Positions 9,758 to 19,600 of a stretch of 64,000 nt of DNA are shown here, one piece after another. The notes under the pieces were generated by a model that saw nothing but the letters and a program-made list of their open reading frames with translations, ran no database searches and was not told the DNA's origin. The position numbers and the translations under genes were made by a program. This DNA comes from JAJYKC01 sp035545735 (GTDB lineage Bacteria; Acidobacteriota; Terriglobia; Bryobacterales; Bryobacteraceae): positions 92,550-156,549 of the forward strand of contig DASZXS010000064.1 of the NCBI GenBank assembly GCA_035545735.1, in the 5' to 3' direction. Every line of letters begins with the position of its first letter. The stretch's first letter is position 1.

Positions 9758-11800
9758 ATGCGAGTCATGCCGTCTGCCAGGATTTGTGTCCCGTTGCTTT
9801 CTCTGTTCGCCGCGGGTCTGCTCGTATCCTGCTCGCCGGAGCCGAAAGACGGAGCCAAAGAGCGCAATTCGGGCGCGCCTTTGCGGCCGCTCAACGTCGT
9901 AGTGGTCACTGTCGATACCCTGCGCCCCGACCATCTTCGCTGCTACGGCGATGAGAAGATCGACACGCCCGCTTTCGATCGTCTTGCGCAAAGCGGCGTG
10001 CTGTTCGAAGATGCCGTTACGTCCGCGCCGCTGACGCCGCCCTCGCACGCGAGCATCTTTACCGGGCAATATCCGACCGTCCATCATGTCCGCAATACCG
10101 GGGGCTTCATCCTGCAATCGTCGGCGCGGCCGCTCGCGAGAATTCTGCACGAGCAGGGGTGGGACACCGCGGCGTTTGTCAGCTCCGCGGTTCTGAAAAA
10201 AATATTCGGATTTAATAACGGATTTGCCGTCTATGACGACGAAATGCCGCGGCCGGGAAATGCGGAGGAGTTCCGCGAAGACCCCGAGCGCCGCGGAGGC
10301 GAAACCGTCGACCGGGCGGTTCGCTGGCTGAACAATCAAAGCGGCAGGCCGTACTTTTTGTGGGTCCATCTTTATGACCCGCATATGCCGTACAACCCTC
10401 CCTCTCCATTCCGGCAGAAATATGCGGGACGTCCCTATGACGGCGAGATCGCGTACACGGATCAGCAACTGGGACGATTGTTGGATGCCGTGGAGAAGAA
10501 GTCCCCGGCGGGCAAGACGGTGGTCGCTCTGCTCTCCGACCACGGCGAAAGTCTTTCCGAGCATGGCGAATTCACTCACGGAGTTTTTATTTACGACTCC
10601 ACGCTGCGCATCGCATTTATGATGTCCGGGCCGGGAATTCCCGCCGGACTTCGGGTGAAGCAGCAGGTGCGAGCGGTGGATTTCCTGCCCACCATCCTGG
10701 CTCTGCTTGGCGGCGGTCCGCCGCCGAACGTGCAGGGGCTGGACCTGTCTCCCGTGTTTTCCGGAAAGGCCGTCGTCACGGAGATCAACTATGCCGAGAC
10801 GCTCTATCCGAAACTGGCTTTGGGCTGGGCGGAGTTGCGGGGAATTCGCACCAACCGCTGGATGTACATCCGCGCGCCGAAACCGGAACTCTACGATCTC
10901 GCCGCCGATCCGGGTGAAATGACGAACGTCATCGCGCAGCATCCGGCCGAGGTGCAAAAATTCGAAGCGCAGCTCAATCGCGTGATCGGCAACGGCGGCG
11001 CGGAGAAGGTCCAGACCAACATGATCGACGAGCGCTCCATGGCGCAGTTGCGCTCGCTGGGTTATCTCTCCGGTTTCTCTCCAGGCGAGTACGATCTCAA
11101 TGGCAAGGGCGCCGATCCCAAGGATCGCGTGGGAATTCTGAAGCTGCTCTATCTCGCGGAGGATTCCAGTTCGAACCTGCCGGAGCCGCGGCGCATCGCT
11201 CTGCTGCAACAAGCGGTCAGCCTCGATCCCACGAATCCCTCCCTGTATCATCAACTTGGTGGCGAACTGGAAAAAGTGGGGCGCTACGACGATGCCTCGC
11301 GTCTCTACGAGTCGGCGCTCAGCAAAGGCGTGGAGAACGGAAGGCTGCATTCCCGGATCGCCGATCTCGCGCTGCGGCGCGGCGACAAGGACCGCGCGAT
11401 TGTGGAGTATGAAAAGGCCGCGCGCTTCAATGCGACGGATCTGGAGAGCCAGACGAATTTGGCCACAGCGTATCTTCAGAAAGGCAGAATTCCGGACGCG
11501 GAGCGGGTTTTTCAATGGGTGCTCACGTCGGACGCGGACAATGCCGCCGCGCAAAATGGCCTCGGCCTGGTGGCGATCCAGAGAAACAACGTCGCCGAGG
11601 CCAAGACGCATTTCGAGAAGGCCGTGCAGTCCAATCCCGACCTTGTGGAAGCTCAGATGAACCTCGGCCTGATCTACGACATGCAAGGAGACATCCCCCG
11701 GGCGCGCGCTTGTTTCCAGGCATTTCTCGCCAAAGCTTCGCCGAAGCAGTATGCCGAGGTGATTCCGAAGGTGAAGGAGGAACTGGCCAAGCTCCGGTAG
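9758..11800 (+). CDS. Sulfatase/alkaline-phosphatase-superfamily lipoprotein with C-terminal TPRs
   Basis: The start at 9758 gives a lipoprotein signal ending in lipobox LLVSC (Cys25). Residues 45-430 are a sulfatase-fold domain: metal-binding VVTVDTLRPDH (Asp53), the nucleophile loop LTPPSHAS near residue 93, and LLSDHGESLSEHGEF with further metal ligands. The formylglycine motif C/S-x-P-S-R is replaced by Thr93-P-P-S-His, so a classical sulfatase mechanism is unlikely. A Thr nucleophile is used by phosphodiesterases and phosphoethanolamine transferases of the same superfamily. Residues 470-680 hold about six TPRs. The protein is 680 residues long and lies between the receptor and another TPR gene on the same strand. 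Confidence 0.85.
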   Translation: MRVMPSARICVPLLSLFAAGLLVSCSPEPKDGAKERNSGAPLRPLNVVVVTVDTLRPDHLRCYGDEKIDTPAFDRLAQSGVLFEDAVTSAPLTPPSHASIFTGQYPTVHHVRNTGGFILQSSARPLARILHEQGWDTAAFVSSAVLKKIFGFNNGFAVYDDEMPRPGNAEEFREDPERRGGETVDRAVRWLNNQSGRPYFLWVHLYDPHMPYNPPSPFRQKYAGRPYDGEIAYTDQQLGRLLDAVEKKSPAGKTVVALLSDHGESLSEHGEFTHGVFIYDSTLRIAFMMSGPGIPAGLRVKQQVRAVDFLPTILALLGGGPPPNVQGLDLSPVFSGKAVVTEINYAETLYPKLALGWAELRGIRTNRWMYIRAPKPELYDLAADPGEMTNVIAQHPAEVQKFEAQLNRVIGNGGAEKVQTNMIDERSMAQLRSLGYLSGFSPGEYDLNGKGADPKDRVGILKLLYLAEDSSSNLPEPRRIALLQQAVSLDPTNPSLYHQLGGELEKVGRYDDASRLYESALSKGVENGRLHSRIADLALRRGDKDRAIVEYEKAARFNATDLESQTNLATAYLQKGRIPDAERVFQWVLTSDADNAAAQNGLGLVAIQRNNVAEAKTHFEKAVQSNPDLVEAQMNLGLIYDMQGDIPRARACFQAFLAKASPKQYAEVIPKVKEELAKLR

Positions 11801-11806
11801 CTGTTC

Positions 11807-12856
11807 ATGGCGGCTGAAGCGCGAAGGCGATGTCTTCTCTCCCTTCTGTTCCTGGGATGCGCCGCAAACGCGCAGGCGCCGGAAGAGGCCGCCTGCAATC
11901 GCATCGAAAGCGTGTCGCTGCAAACACAGGGGCGCGAAGAGCTTGCCCGGCATCGTGCGGACGCCGCTGTGCGGTATTTCGAGCAGGCGCTGGCTGCCTG
12001 CCCCGCTGCGCGTGAAATGCTTCTCGACCTTTCGCAGGCCTATGTGGCCCAGCGCGAATTCGGCAAGGCAATCCGCGCCGCGGAGCAATACGTTTCGGAG
12101 CATTCCAATTCCGTGGACGGGCGCGTCATGCTCGCGAACGCCTACTTCATGGCGCAGCGCTTCACCGAGGCGAACGACGAGGCAGATCGCGTGCTCCGTC
12201 TGGACCACGGACAACCCGCCGCGCTCAAGATCAAAGGCAATATCGAATATTTCAACGGCCACGTGGAAGCGGCAAAGAATATTTTTGTCGAACTGATCGA
12301 CCGGCATCCCCAGGACGAGGATGCCCCCTACATGCTCGGACGCATGTATTACCAGGAAGGCGCTACCGACCTTGCCACCGGCCAGTTCGAGCGGGTGCTG
12401 AAGCTAAATCCACGCTCCTACAAAGCCTTTGACAACCTGGGCCTTTGCTATGAATCCAAGGGCGACACCGATAAGGCCACGCGGTATTTTCTGACGGCGA
12501 TCAAGATCGCGCAAAAGGATGCGCCCGATTACGACTGGGCCTACGCGAATCTCGCGGATATGCTCATCAAGCATGGCAACAACCAGAAGGGATTCGACGC
12601 CGCGTCGATGGCGGCGGACCGTAACCCCGCTTCGGCGCGCAACTTCTATCTTGGCGGGAAGGCGCTGGTGAATCTGGGAAAATACGACCTCGCGCTGAAC
12701 TGGCTGGAACGCTCCACCTCACTCGATCCCGCCTATCCTCAGCCGCTCTACCTGCTGGTGCGGGTCTACCACAAGCTGGGGATGGAGGAAAAATCCACAG
12801 AGGCGCAGCGCAAATTTCTGGCCGCGCAAGCGAAGGCGCCCGCCGTGCGGCGATAG
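11807..12856 (+). CDS. Secreted tetratricopeptide-repeat protein
   Basis: The gene begins 6 bases after the sulfatase-like/TPR stop, so the two are surely co-transcribed. A short signal peptide (RRRCLLSLLFLGCAANAQA) precedes roughly eight TPR units over 349 residues, for example DEDAPYMLGRMYYQEGATDLA and RSYKAFDNLGLCYESKGDTDKA. No catalytic motif is visible. The similarity of its repeats to the TPR half of the preceding lipoprotein suggests that they arose together or interact. The ligand is unknown. Confidence 0.85.
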   Translation: MAAEARRRCLLSLLFLGCAANAQAPEEAACNRIESVSLQTQGREELARHRADAAVRYFEQALAACPAAREMLLDLSQAYVAQREFGKAIRAAEQYVSEHSNSVDGRVMLANAYFMAQRFTEANDEADRVLRLDHGQPAALKIKGNIEYFNGHVEAAKNIFVELIDRHPQDEDAPYMLGRMYYQEGATDLATGQFERVLKLNPRSYKAFDNLGLCYESKGDTDKATRYFLTAIKIAQKDAPDYDWAYANLADMLIKHGNNQKGFDAASMAADRNPASARNFYLGGKALVNLGKYDLALNWLERSTSLDPAYPQPLYLLVRVYHKLGMEEKSTEAQRKFLAAQAKAPAVRR

Positions 12857-12861
12857 GAGGA

Positions 12862-14481
12862 TTACGGTTCTGAGACCTGTAGCCTCCGGGCGAAGGTTTG
12901 CGCCTCAATACTCTGCGGAAACGCCTTTAGATATCGCAGCACGGTTGTTCTCAGCGCTTCCTGGTCGTGGCTTTCGGCGTTGATCAAAGCCAGCTCGCGA
13001 TAGGCGTCTTCGAGACGCGGGTCTAGACGAAGCGCCTGCTCCAGCGCTTCGGCCGCCTTGCCGAACTCATGCGCGGCGTGCCAGGCGAAACCTTCGTTCA
13101 GAAAATAGGCCGCGGTCCCGGGAGCCTGGCTGGCCGCTTCCTGGAACAGCTTTGCGGCCACTGGAACGTGTTTTGTCCCCAGCAGAACCATCCCCAAACC
13201 GACTTGTACTTCCGGATCGTGTGGGAATTCACGCGAGGCATTGCTAAGCAGCGGAAGCGCCGCGAGCATATGAGCAGCGGAGTGGAGCTTGCGGCCCGTG
13301 TCAATGTCCGCCAGACCGAGATTACGATTGATGTACGGCGCGGGCGGGTCATGCCACGCAACCAGCGGCTCGGCAGGATCGGCCGCGACGTCCGCCTTAG
13401 GCCGTCTCGCAATGTAGTGGTCTGTGAAAACAGTGTGCGCTCCGTCTTCCGTCGGCCTTTTCGGCATGTGGCAGCCGATGCAATCGTCTACCGGCTTCGG
13501 ATGAGACGCGAGCAATTTCGCGCCGTGGCATGCCAGGCAGCGATCGCGGAAATAGCTCTTGGGGTCCCGCGGCGTGTAATGCGGGTCGTGGCATGAGCCG
13601 CACCACATCTTCCCGCCGCTGAACCGCGCGCAAGCGCTCAGGGCGAGTTGCTGAGCCTGGCTAATCACGCGCAATGGCGCGGCCCGCGACGGGTCTTTCG
13701 AGCCGCGATAAACGTAAACCGAAAACACCTCCTCCAATTCCTGGCCCGGGCGGAAATCGGTAATTTGCTTACCCGGGTTTGGAATTCTGGAGACGCCGCT
13801 CAGGTGACACTGCTCGCAGACGCTATCCCGGGCCCTCGCCGGAAGCTTGGCGGGATTGATAATACTGCCGGGCGTTGGCGCGCGCAGGTGCCGCTCAGCG
13901 TCTCCGTGACATCGGCTGCAGGAGATGCTTTCGAAACCAACCGGCGGCTTCTCGTAGCGGTTTGCGGTTCCCCGAATCGGTCTGACATTCCCCGCGTGGC
14001 AGAACAGGCATTCGGGCGTTACCGGACGGTCGAAATCCGGTGCGCGGTCCTGCTCGTAGCCCGGGGCCATGTCCCAGGCGTGCCGGCTCACATACCAGGA
14101 AACCGGCGATTGCAGCAGGCTGTCGCCTGCCCAGGTCAGAAAGCCGGTGGCGTGGCTTCCCGAGCCCACGAAATAGGCGATATCGTGATGGCCGCTCTCT
14201 CCCCCCCGCTCCAGCGTCTGTGTCATATGGCCGGAGTGGAACGAGATTTCGAACCGCGTCCCCGACAGTGTGTGAACAAACGCTCCGGACGGCAATTCCC
14301 GCACGGGCCCGAGGGAGTGGGCCATGGCGCTTGCGTCGTATCCGGCGGTCTCCTTCGGATGGCATGCCGCACACGCCGAGCCTGGCGCCTTCGCCGCCGC
14401 CGGCAGCGTAAGCAGCATCACAATAAGGGAGCACCGCGCGAGTCTTGGTGCGTCGAAACGCCGGATTTTGGGGGCTTGCAA
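12862..14481 (-). CDS. Seven-heme c-type cytochrome with C-terminal TPR domain
   Basis: Seven CxxCH heme sites are present in order: CAACH, CLFCH, CSRCH, CEQCH, CGSCH, CLACH and CIGCH, the first at residues 37-41. About 190 C-terminal residues form TPR repeats. The start is taken as the TTG at 14481, which has AAAGGA eight bases upstream and gives a basic N-terminus plus hydrophobic signal (IVMLLTLPAAAKA); an ATG at 14418 is the alternative. The long open frame continuing to 15024 is antisense to the DoxX-like gene and was not included. The protein is 539 residues, exported, and probably a periplasmic or outer-surface electron carrier or reductase of the cytochrome c554 type. It converges on the TPR gene ending at 12856. 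Confidence 0.88.
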   Translation of the reverse strand: MQAPKIRRFDAPRLARCSLIVMLLTLPAAAKAPGSACAACHPKETAGYDASAMAHSLGPVRELPSGAFVHTLSGTRFEISFHSGHMTQTLERGGESGHHDIAYFVGSGSHATGFLTWAGDSLLQSPVSWYVSRHAWDMAPGYEQDRAPDFDRPVTPECLFCHAGNVRPIRGTANRYEKPPVGFESISCSRCHGDAERHLRAPTPGSIINPAKLPARARDSVCEQCHLSGVSRIPNPGKQITDFRPGQELEEVFSVYVYRGSKDPSRAAPLRVISQAQQLALSACARFSGGKMWCGSCHDPHYTPRDPKSYFRDRCLACHGAKLLASHPKPVDDCIGCHMPKRPTEDGAHTVFTDHYIARRPKADVAADPAEPLVAWHDPPAPYINRNLGLADIDTGRKLHSAAHMLAALPLLSNASREFPHDPEVQVGLGMVLLGTKHVPVAAKLFQEAASQAPGTAAYFLNEGFAWHAAHEFGKAAEALEQALRLDPRLEDAYRELALINAESHDQEALRTTVLRYLKAFPQSIEAQTFARRLQVSEP

Positions 14482-14547
14482 CGAAATCGTCCTTTCCTGC
14501 TCCTGTTTGGACGCGCCCCCTGCTACGCTGCATTCAGGTATTTTTCG

Positions 14548-15471
14548 GTGACGGCCCCTTTTATTTTTTTCCCGTGGCTTTCCGGCCTGGTCTTCCTGAT
14601 ACTCGGCCTGTTCGCCGCCCGGAAGCGTCTGTCCCTCCGCGAGGGTTCTCTTGCCTCGCTGGGAAGAGTGTTTGTGGCGGCGCCGTTGGCGGTTTTTGGC
14701 GCCGAACACATCGCCGGAGCCCAGTTTGTCATGCAGATTGTACCGCCGTGGATGCCCGGCCGTCTGTTCTGGACTTACTTTGTCGGTTGCGCGCTCTTTG
14801 CGACTTCGCTCAGCTTCATTTCGGGAAGATATCTCCGCGAATCGTCCGCGCTCTTCGGACTGATGATCTTCTCGTTCGTTTTGCTGCTGCACCTGCCCAA
14901 AGCGGTGGCGAATCCGGGGGACCGCTTCGCGTGGATCGTCGCGATCCGCGACTCTTCCTTTGCGCTTGGCGCATGGTCTCTGACAGGAAGTCAAATAGGG
15001 CGGGGCAGTCCAGTTACAGGACATCGCCTGGTCTCGGTCTGCCGTATTTTGCTCGCCCTGATCTTCCTATTTTTCGGAATTGAGCATCTGATCTTTCCGC
15101 AATTCGCCCCCGGAGTTCCGTTAAGCAAATTGACTCCCGCGTGGATTCCCGCCGCATCTCTATGGGGCTATTTGACCGGGCTTGCGCTGTTGTCCGCGGG
15201 CGCCGCTCTGCTGCTCTCGTGGCGTGAGCGAACCGCTGCCCTATATCTCGGACTATGGATGGCGCTATTGGTGGCGTTTCTCTATCTGCCCATGCTGGCC
15301 GCGGCCAAGCTTCCCTCCGAAATGACCGAGGCAATCAACTACGCCGGAGATACACTGCTGTTCGGCGGAGTGATCTTACTGCTTGCCGAAGCCCTGGGGA
15401 CGGAATCGCCGACGCCTACCGGTTTGGATCGCCCGCCTGAATCCACGCCTCGTTCAGATGAACGTGCTTAA
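14548..15471 (+). CDS. DoxX-like integral membrane protein
   Basis: This 307-residue protein starts at a GTG (14548), the first plausible start in the frame, giving an N-terminus directly in a membrane helix. About eight hydrophobic helices form two similar halves: FVAAPLAVFGAEHIAG in the first half matches LLALIFLFFGIEHLIF in the second, an internal duplication of the DoxX/DUF417-like four-helix unit with a G-x-E-H motif. DoxX-like proteins are often linked to redox chains or thiol stress. Its divergence from a multiheme cytochrome only 66 bases away supports a respiratory or redox role. Its 3' end overlaps the convergent sialidase gene by 56 bases. Confidence 0.75.
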   Translation: MTAPFIFFPWLSGLVFLILGLFAARKRLSLREGSLASLGRVFVAAPLAVFGAEHIAGAQFVMQIVPPWMPGRLFWTYFVGCALFATSLSFISGRYLRESSALFGLMIFSFVLLLHLPKAVANPGDRFAWIVAIRDSSFALGAWSLTGSQIGRGSPVTGHRLVSVCRILLALIFLFFGIEHLIFPQFAPGVPLSKLTPAWIPAASLWGYLTGLALLSAGAALLLSWRERTAALYLGLWMALLVAFLYLPMLAAAKLPSEMTEAINYAGDTLLFGGVILLLAEALGTESPTPTGLDRPPESTPRSDERA

Positions 15472-16615
15472 TGGACTTGCCCTTGACCGGCTCTGAAGGA
15501 TCCAGCGCGAAATAGCTGTAAGTGACATGAATGCTGCCGTCCTTCGCCTGGATCACCGAGGGATAGTGATATTGATTCGCGCTGGCCCGGTCCGGCCGCC
15601 CGTCCAGGTGACGCGTCCACCTCCAGGTTTTGCCTTCGTCATCGGAGAGCGCCGCCACGAGCGAGTAGCGCTTCGATTCGATGTCGTTGTAGACGATCAG
15701 CCAGTTGCCGTCCGCCAAGACCGTAACCTCCAGACTGGTTCCCGGATTGTAGAGCTCGGAATCGACGGCCGGCGTCCACGTCATGCCGTCGTCGTTTGAG
15801 GTGCTGATGTGGGCACGCTTGGGACGTGGTCCATTATCGCGCATGTAGGCCACCAGCGTTCCATCCTTCTTCCGGACAATGGATGGCTGGATGTTGCCGT
15901 AGCCAATGATGGGTCCGCCGGTTTTCCAGGTCAGCCCGCCATCGTCGCTGATCCCGACCAGTGAGAACGAGTATCCATCGGAATAGAGCGGTAAAAGGAT
16001 GCGGCCCGAAGGCAATTCGAGTGGATGGCTGCGCGTGAACCAGCCCATGCGCGAAAAATATTTGTCGTTGGCCAGCGCGATCACCCGAGCCGCCCGCTGC
16101 GCGAATGGGCCCGGGTGCTTCAGGTCTTTAGCGAACACGGCTTCGGCGCGCGCGCCCAGGTCCCGGGGCTTCATCAGGACGTTGTCCTGGTAGTCCCATT
16201 TCGGCGGGCCCGCCTGCTTTTCATAGTCCGTCGACACTTTGTACTTCATCAGCGCCGTGTACCATTCATTGGCGATGATCGCGGGCCAGAAAAGAAACAG
16301 CTTTTGCTTGGAATCGACGAACAGAACCGGATTGGTGTCCGGAAAATCCGGGGTGTCGGCGATGGTGAAGCGTTCGCCCCAGGTCTTCCCGGTCTTGCTC
16401 CATCGCGCCGCCTGAATCAGCGTGTCGTCGGCCGTGCGCTCCCCGGAACCGTGGAACCAGCAGACGAGTAAGTCTCCGTCCGGCAGTTCCACGATCGACG
16501 AAGAATGGTTATGCACGTTTTCCAGCGGAAAAATCAGCTCCGAATTCATCATCGGAGCGCCGCCGGCCTGGAGCGTGGCGCTGGACAGCAGCGCGATGAG
16601 AGCAATGGCCCGCAT
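15416..16615 (-). CDS. Secreted sialidase-family (BNR/Asp-box) protein
   Basis: This 399-residue protein has an N-terminal signal peptide (MRAIALIALLSSATLQAGG). A six-bladed propeller fold is indicated by Asp-boxes SDDGGLTWKTG, SNDDGMTWTPA and SDDEGKTWRWT. Other conserved pieces are NHSSSIVELPDGDLLVCWFHG near the N-terminus and SHPLELPSGRILLPLYSDGY, as in the BNR_2 / exo-alpha-sialidase-like group. True sialidase activity requires an Arg triad, which I cannot confirm. The start lies 6 bases after the stop of the receptor at 16622, so the two form an operon. Confidence 0.82.
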   Translation of the reverse strand: MRAIALIALLSSATLQAGGAPMMNSELIFPLENVHNHSSSIVELPDGDLLVCWFHGSGERTADDTLIQAARWSKTGKTWGERFTIADTPDFPDTNPVLFVDSKQKLFLFWPAIIANEWYTALMKYKVSTDYEKQAGPPKWDYQDNVLMKPRDLGARAEAVFAKDLKHPGPFAQRAARVIALANDKYFSRMGWFTRSHPLELPSGRILLPLYSDGYSFSLVGISDDGGLTWKTGGPIIGYGNIQPSIVRKKDGTLVAYMRDNGPRPKRAHISTSNDDGMTWTPAVDSELYNPGTSLEVTVLADGNWLIVYNDIESKRYSLVAALSDDEGKTWRWTRHLDGRPDRASANQYHYPSVIQAKDGSIHVTYSYFALDPSEPVKGKSIKHVHLNEAWIQAGDPNR

Positions 16616-16621
16616 GTCCGT

Positions 16622-19600
16622 TTACCAGGTCAGGCGCAGCGCGATTTGCAGAATCCGCGGATCCTGCGCCGTGGTGACCTGCATGAAACTTCCGCTGCTG
16701 CGCGTGGTGTTCGGAGCATTCAGATTCGGATGGTTGAGCGAATTGAACGCTTCGAATCGCAGCGTCGCAGCGAGATGTTCGTAGAGAACGAAGCGCTTGG
16801 CCAGACCTCCATCGAGCGTCGCGTAGCCCGGTCCGCGGAAGATGTTGCGGCCGAGATTCCCATAAGTGCCGATCGCGTTCGGGGCGAAGGCGGTCTTGTC
16901 GAGCCATTGGGCGATTTTGTCGCCGCGGCTGCGATCTCCGGAGAAGTACGGATTACCCACCAGGTCCGCGCGCTGGCCGCCTGTGCCGGTGCGCGCGTTA
17001 TCTACGCCGCTCGCCACGGTCATGGGGAATCCACTCCACGCGCCGAAAATACCGTTCAGGCTCCAGCCGCCCAACACGGCATTCAGAGCGCGATTGTGGA
17101 AGTGGACCGGTAGATCCCAGAGGCCGGAAATATTGACGACATGAGTTTTGTCGAAATCCGACGGCCCCTTGTCGAAGTGCTGATTCAAAGGGTTCGTGAA
17201 CGTCTGCGAGGAGCCTTTCCCGGCGGAGGCGTCGTCGATGGATTTCGAAAACTGGTAGTTGGCGAGAATCGAAAATCCACCGCTAAAACGCTTTTCGCCG
17301 GTAATCTGAAGGGCATGATAGGTCGAGTTTCCGACCGGCATCACAAGCGAGGTGGACCCGAGCGCCGGGCCGTATGGGCGGCGCTGGTTTGTTGTGGCCG
17401 TGGTTGCGCCATCGGCATAGATCGCCTGGTTCAGTTCACGCACGTCGGTGAGGCGAGTGCCCTTGGAGCCGGCATACGAAATACGCGTGACCAGGTTGCG
17501 GAAGAGTTCGCGCTCCACCGAGAAGTTCCAGGACGACACGTAGGCGCTCCGGTAATCCGTGGTGTAGAGCCACTGGCTGCTGTAGGGAGGGAAGATCGCG
17601 GTCTTCGAGAGGTTCGAGATATCGATGGGGAACGGATTCACGGTTCCCGCATAGGGATCGACGATGTTGTTGCCGGCTGTCCCGTTGATCGTGACCACGG
17701 TTCCGTAGGGCGCTTGGTCCGCCTGGTTGTTCATGGCCAGCGTGTCCGGGCTGTCGTAGAAGATTCCGTATCCGCCTCGAATGGACGTCTTTCCGTCGCC
17801 AAAAAGATCGTAAGCAAAGCCCACCCGCGGCGCAAAGCGAGTGTACACGGTGCTGGAGCCCCCGGCGGGGACGCCCTCATCGCCCGCAAACAGTACGCCG
17901 AGAGGAGCGTTCGGGAAACGGGTGGACTGCTGGCCCGGCTCCCAAACAGCAACTTTGCCGTTTAGGTCGGTGTAGGGCAGGAACGGCTCCCAGCGAGTGC
18001 CGAGGGTGAGAGTAAGCCGCCGGCTGACCTTCCAGGTGTCATTGACGAAGAGCGCGACGCGGTTGAAGCGCGTGTCGCGGTATTCCCCGCCGCCCTGCTG
18101 CAGCGTGGCGAACTGACCAATCAAGTAGTCGCCGAACGCGTCGCCCGTAAACGGCGCTGAGCTATTGAAGGTAAACCGGCCGTTGGCGCGGAAGTTGTTG
18201 CGGACGGTATCCGCCCCCCGCCCATACTCGCCGCCCATGCTGATCGAGTGCTTGCCCCTGGTCCAGCGCAGCGTCTCGATCACCTGGTATTCATCCCGTA
18301 GGAATCGGTTCGTGTCGCCGGTGTTGAGGGTGCCCCAATAGTCGTTGACCGCGACGTAATATTGCGGCTGGTTGTCCGTATAGATGTTGATGCCGAGATC
18401 GGAGAATGACTTCGGCGGATAGACCGGCACGTTGTTGCCGTCGGTGCGGTTGAAACTAAACAGCGCTTCGTTGAGCAGCGTTGGTGAAAAGATGTGCGAG
18501 TCGCTGATCGATACGCTTCGGTTCAGCCAAAAACGTCCGGTGTTCGTCGCCAGATAATTCTGCGGATCGAGATACGCCGGCGTGCTTGCCTGGGAGTTCC
18601 AGAAGCGGCCCGACAAACGGTTGTTGCTGCCGATTTGCTGATCGACGCGGCCGAGAAACTGATCGTCGTCGAGGTTGTTCGGCACAGAAACGCTGACTTG
18701 ATTGGTCCCAGGCGCCGGAGTCGGAATGAACTTCAAAATTTCAAGGCTGATGGGGTTCAACTGAGATGCCGGGATCTGGTTGTTCGCGTAGGGCGTGCCC
18801 TTCGGGTTGGCCGCCGTGCGAGTCGCCGGATCGATCACGGTCTTTGAGCCGAAGTTGCCCTGCCGCTGATCGGCGGTGGGCACGATGATCGCTCCCGAGC
18901 TGGGGAGGCGGCGCTCCTTGGTCCCTTGATACGAAAAGAAGAAGAACGTCTTGTTGTGCCCATCGTAGATCTTGGGTAGCACAACGGGCCCTCCCAGGGT
19001 GACGCCGTACTGGTTGCGTTTCAGCCCGTCGGTCTGCCGCTCGCCATTCGAAAGAATCGGAGCCAAGAGATTGGTTGCGTTTAATGCGTTATTCCGGACG
19101 AATTCAAAGGCACTGCCGTGAATGTCGTTGGTGCCGGATCTGGTGACCGCATTCACCAGGCCGCCGGACTGCCGTCCGAATTCCGCGCTGAAATTGTTTG
19201 TTTGAACGCTGAATTCCTGGAGCGCGTCCGGGTTCGGCATCGGGTTGGGGGCGTTGGTGTAGTGATCGTTATTGTTAGCTCCGTCCAGCACATAATTCGT
19301 GGAGTTTGCCCGGCTCCCGTTCACCGAAACGCCAACCGTGCCTCCCAGATACGTCGTGCCCGAACTGACGTCGGCGCGCAGGTCAGTGACCACACCCGCC
19401 ACCAGGCGCATCAATTGGGTTGCGTTCCGGCCATTAAGCGGAAGCTCTTCGATTCGCTTTTGATCGACCACATTCTTGAGCGTCGGCGACTGCGTATCGA
19501 CAACCACCGCCTCCGCCGTTACCGTGACGCTTTCGGCTGCCGCGCCGATTTCGAGAGAGGCATCCAGGCGCAGTGTCTCGTTTACCTGCAGCCTGGTATT

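Noticed and set aside
9626..12307. Minus-strand open frame of 893 codons
   Set aside because: It lies antisense to the sulfatase/TPR and TPR genes, which have clear motifs. Its translation is His/Arg-rich without domain structure.
14482..15024. N-terminal extension of the multiheme cytochrome
   Set aside because: The extra 181 codons are charged low-complexity sequence antisense to the DoxX-like gene. The TTG at 14481 has a good ribosome site and a signal peptide.
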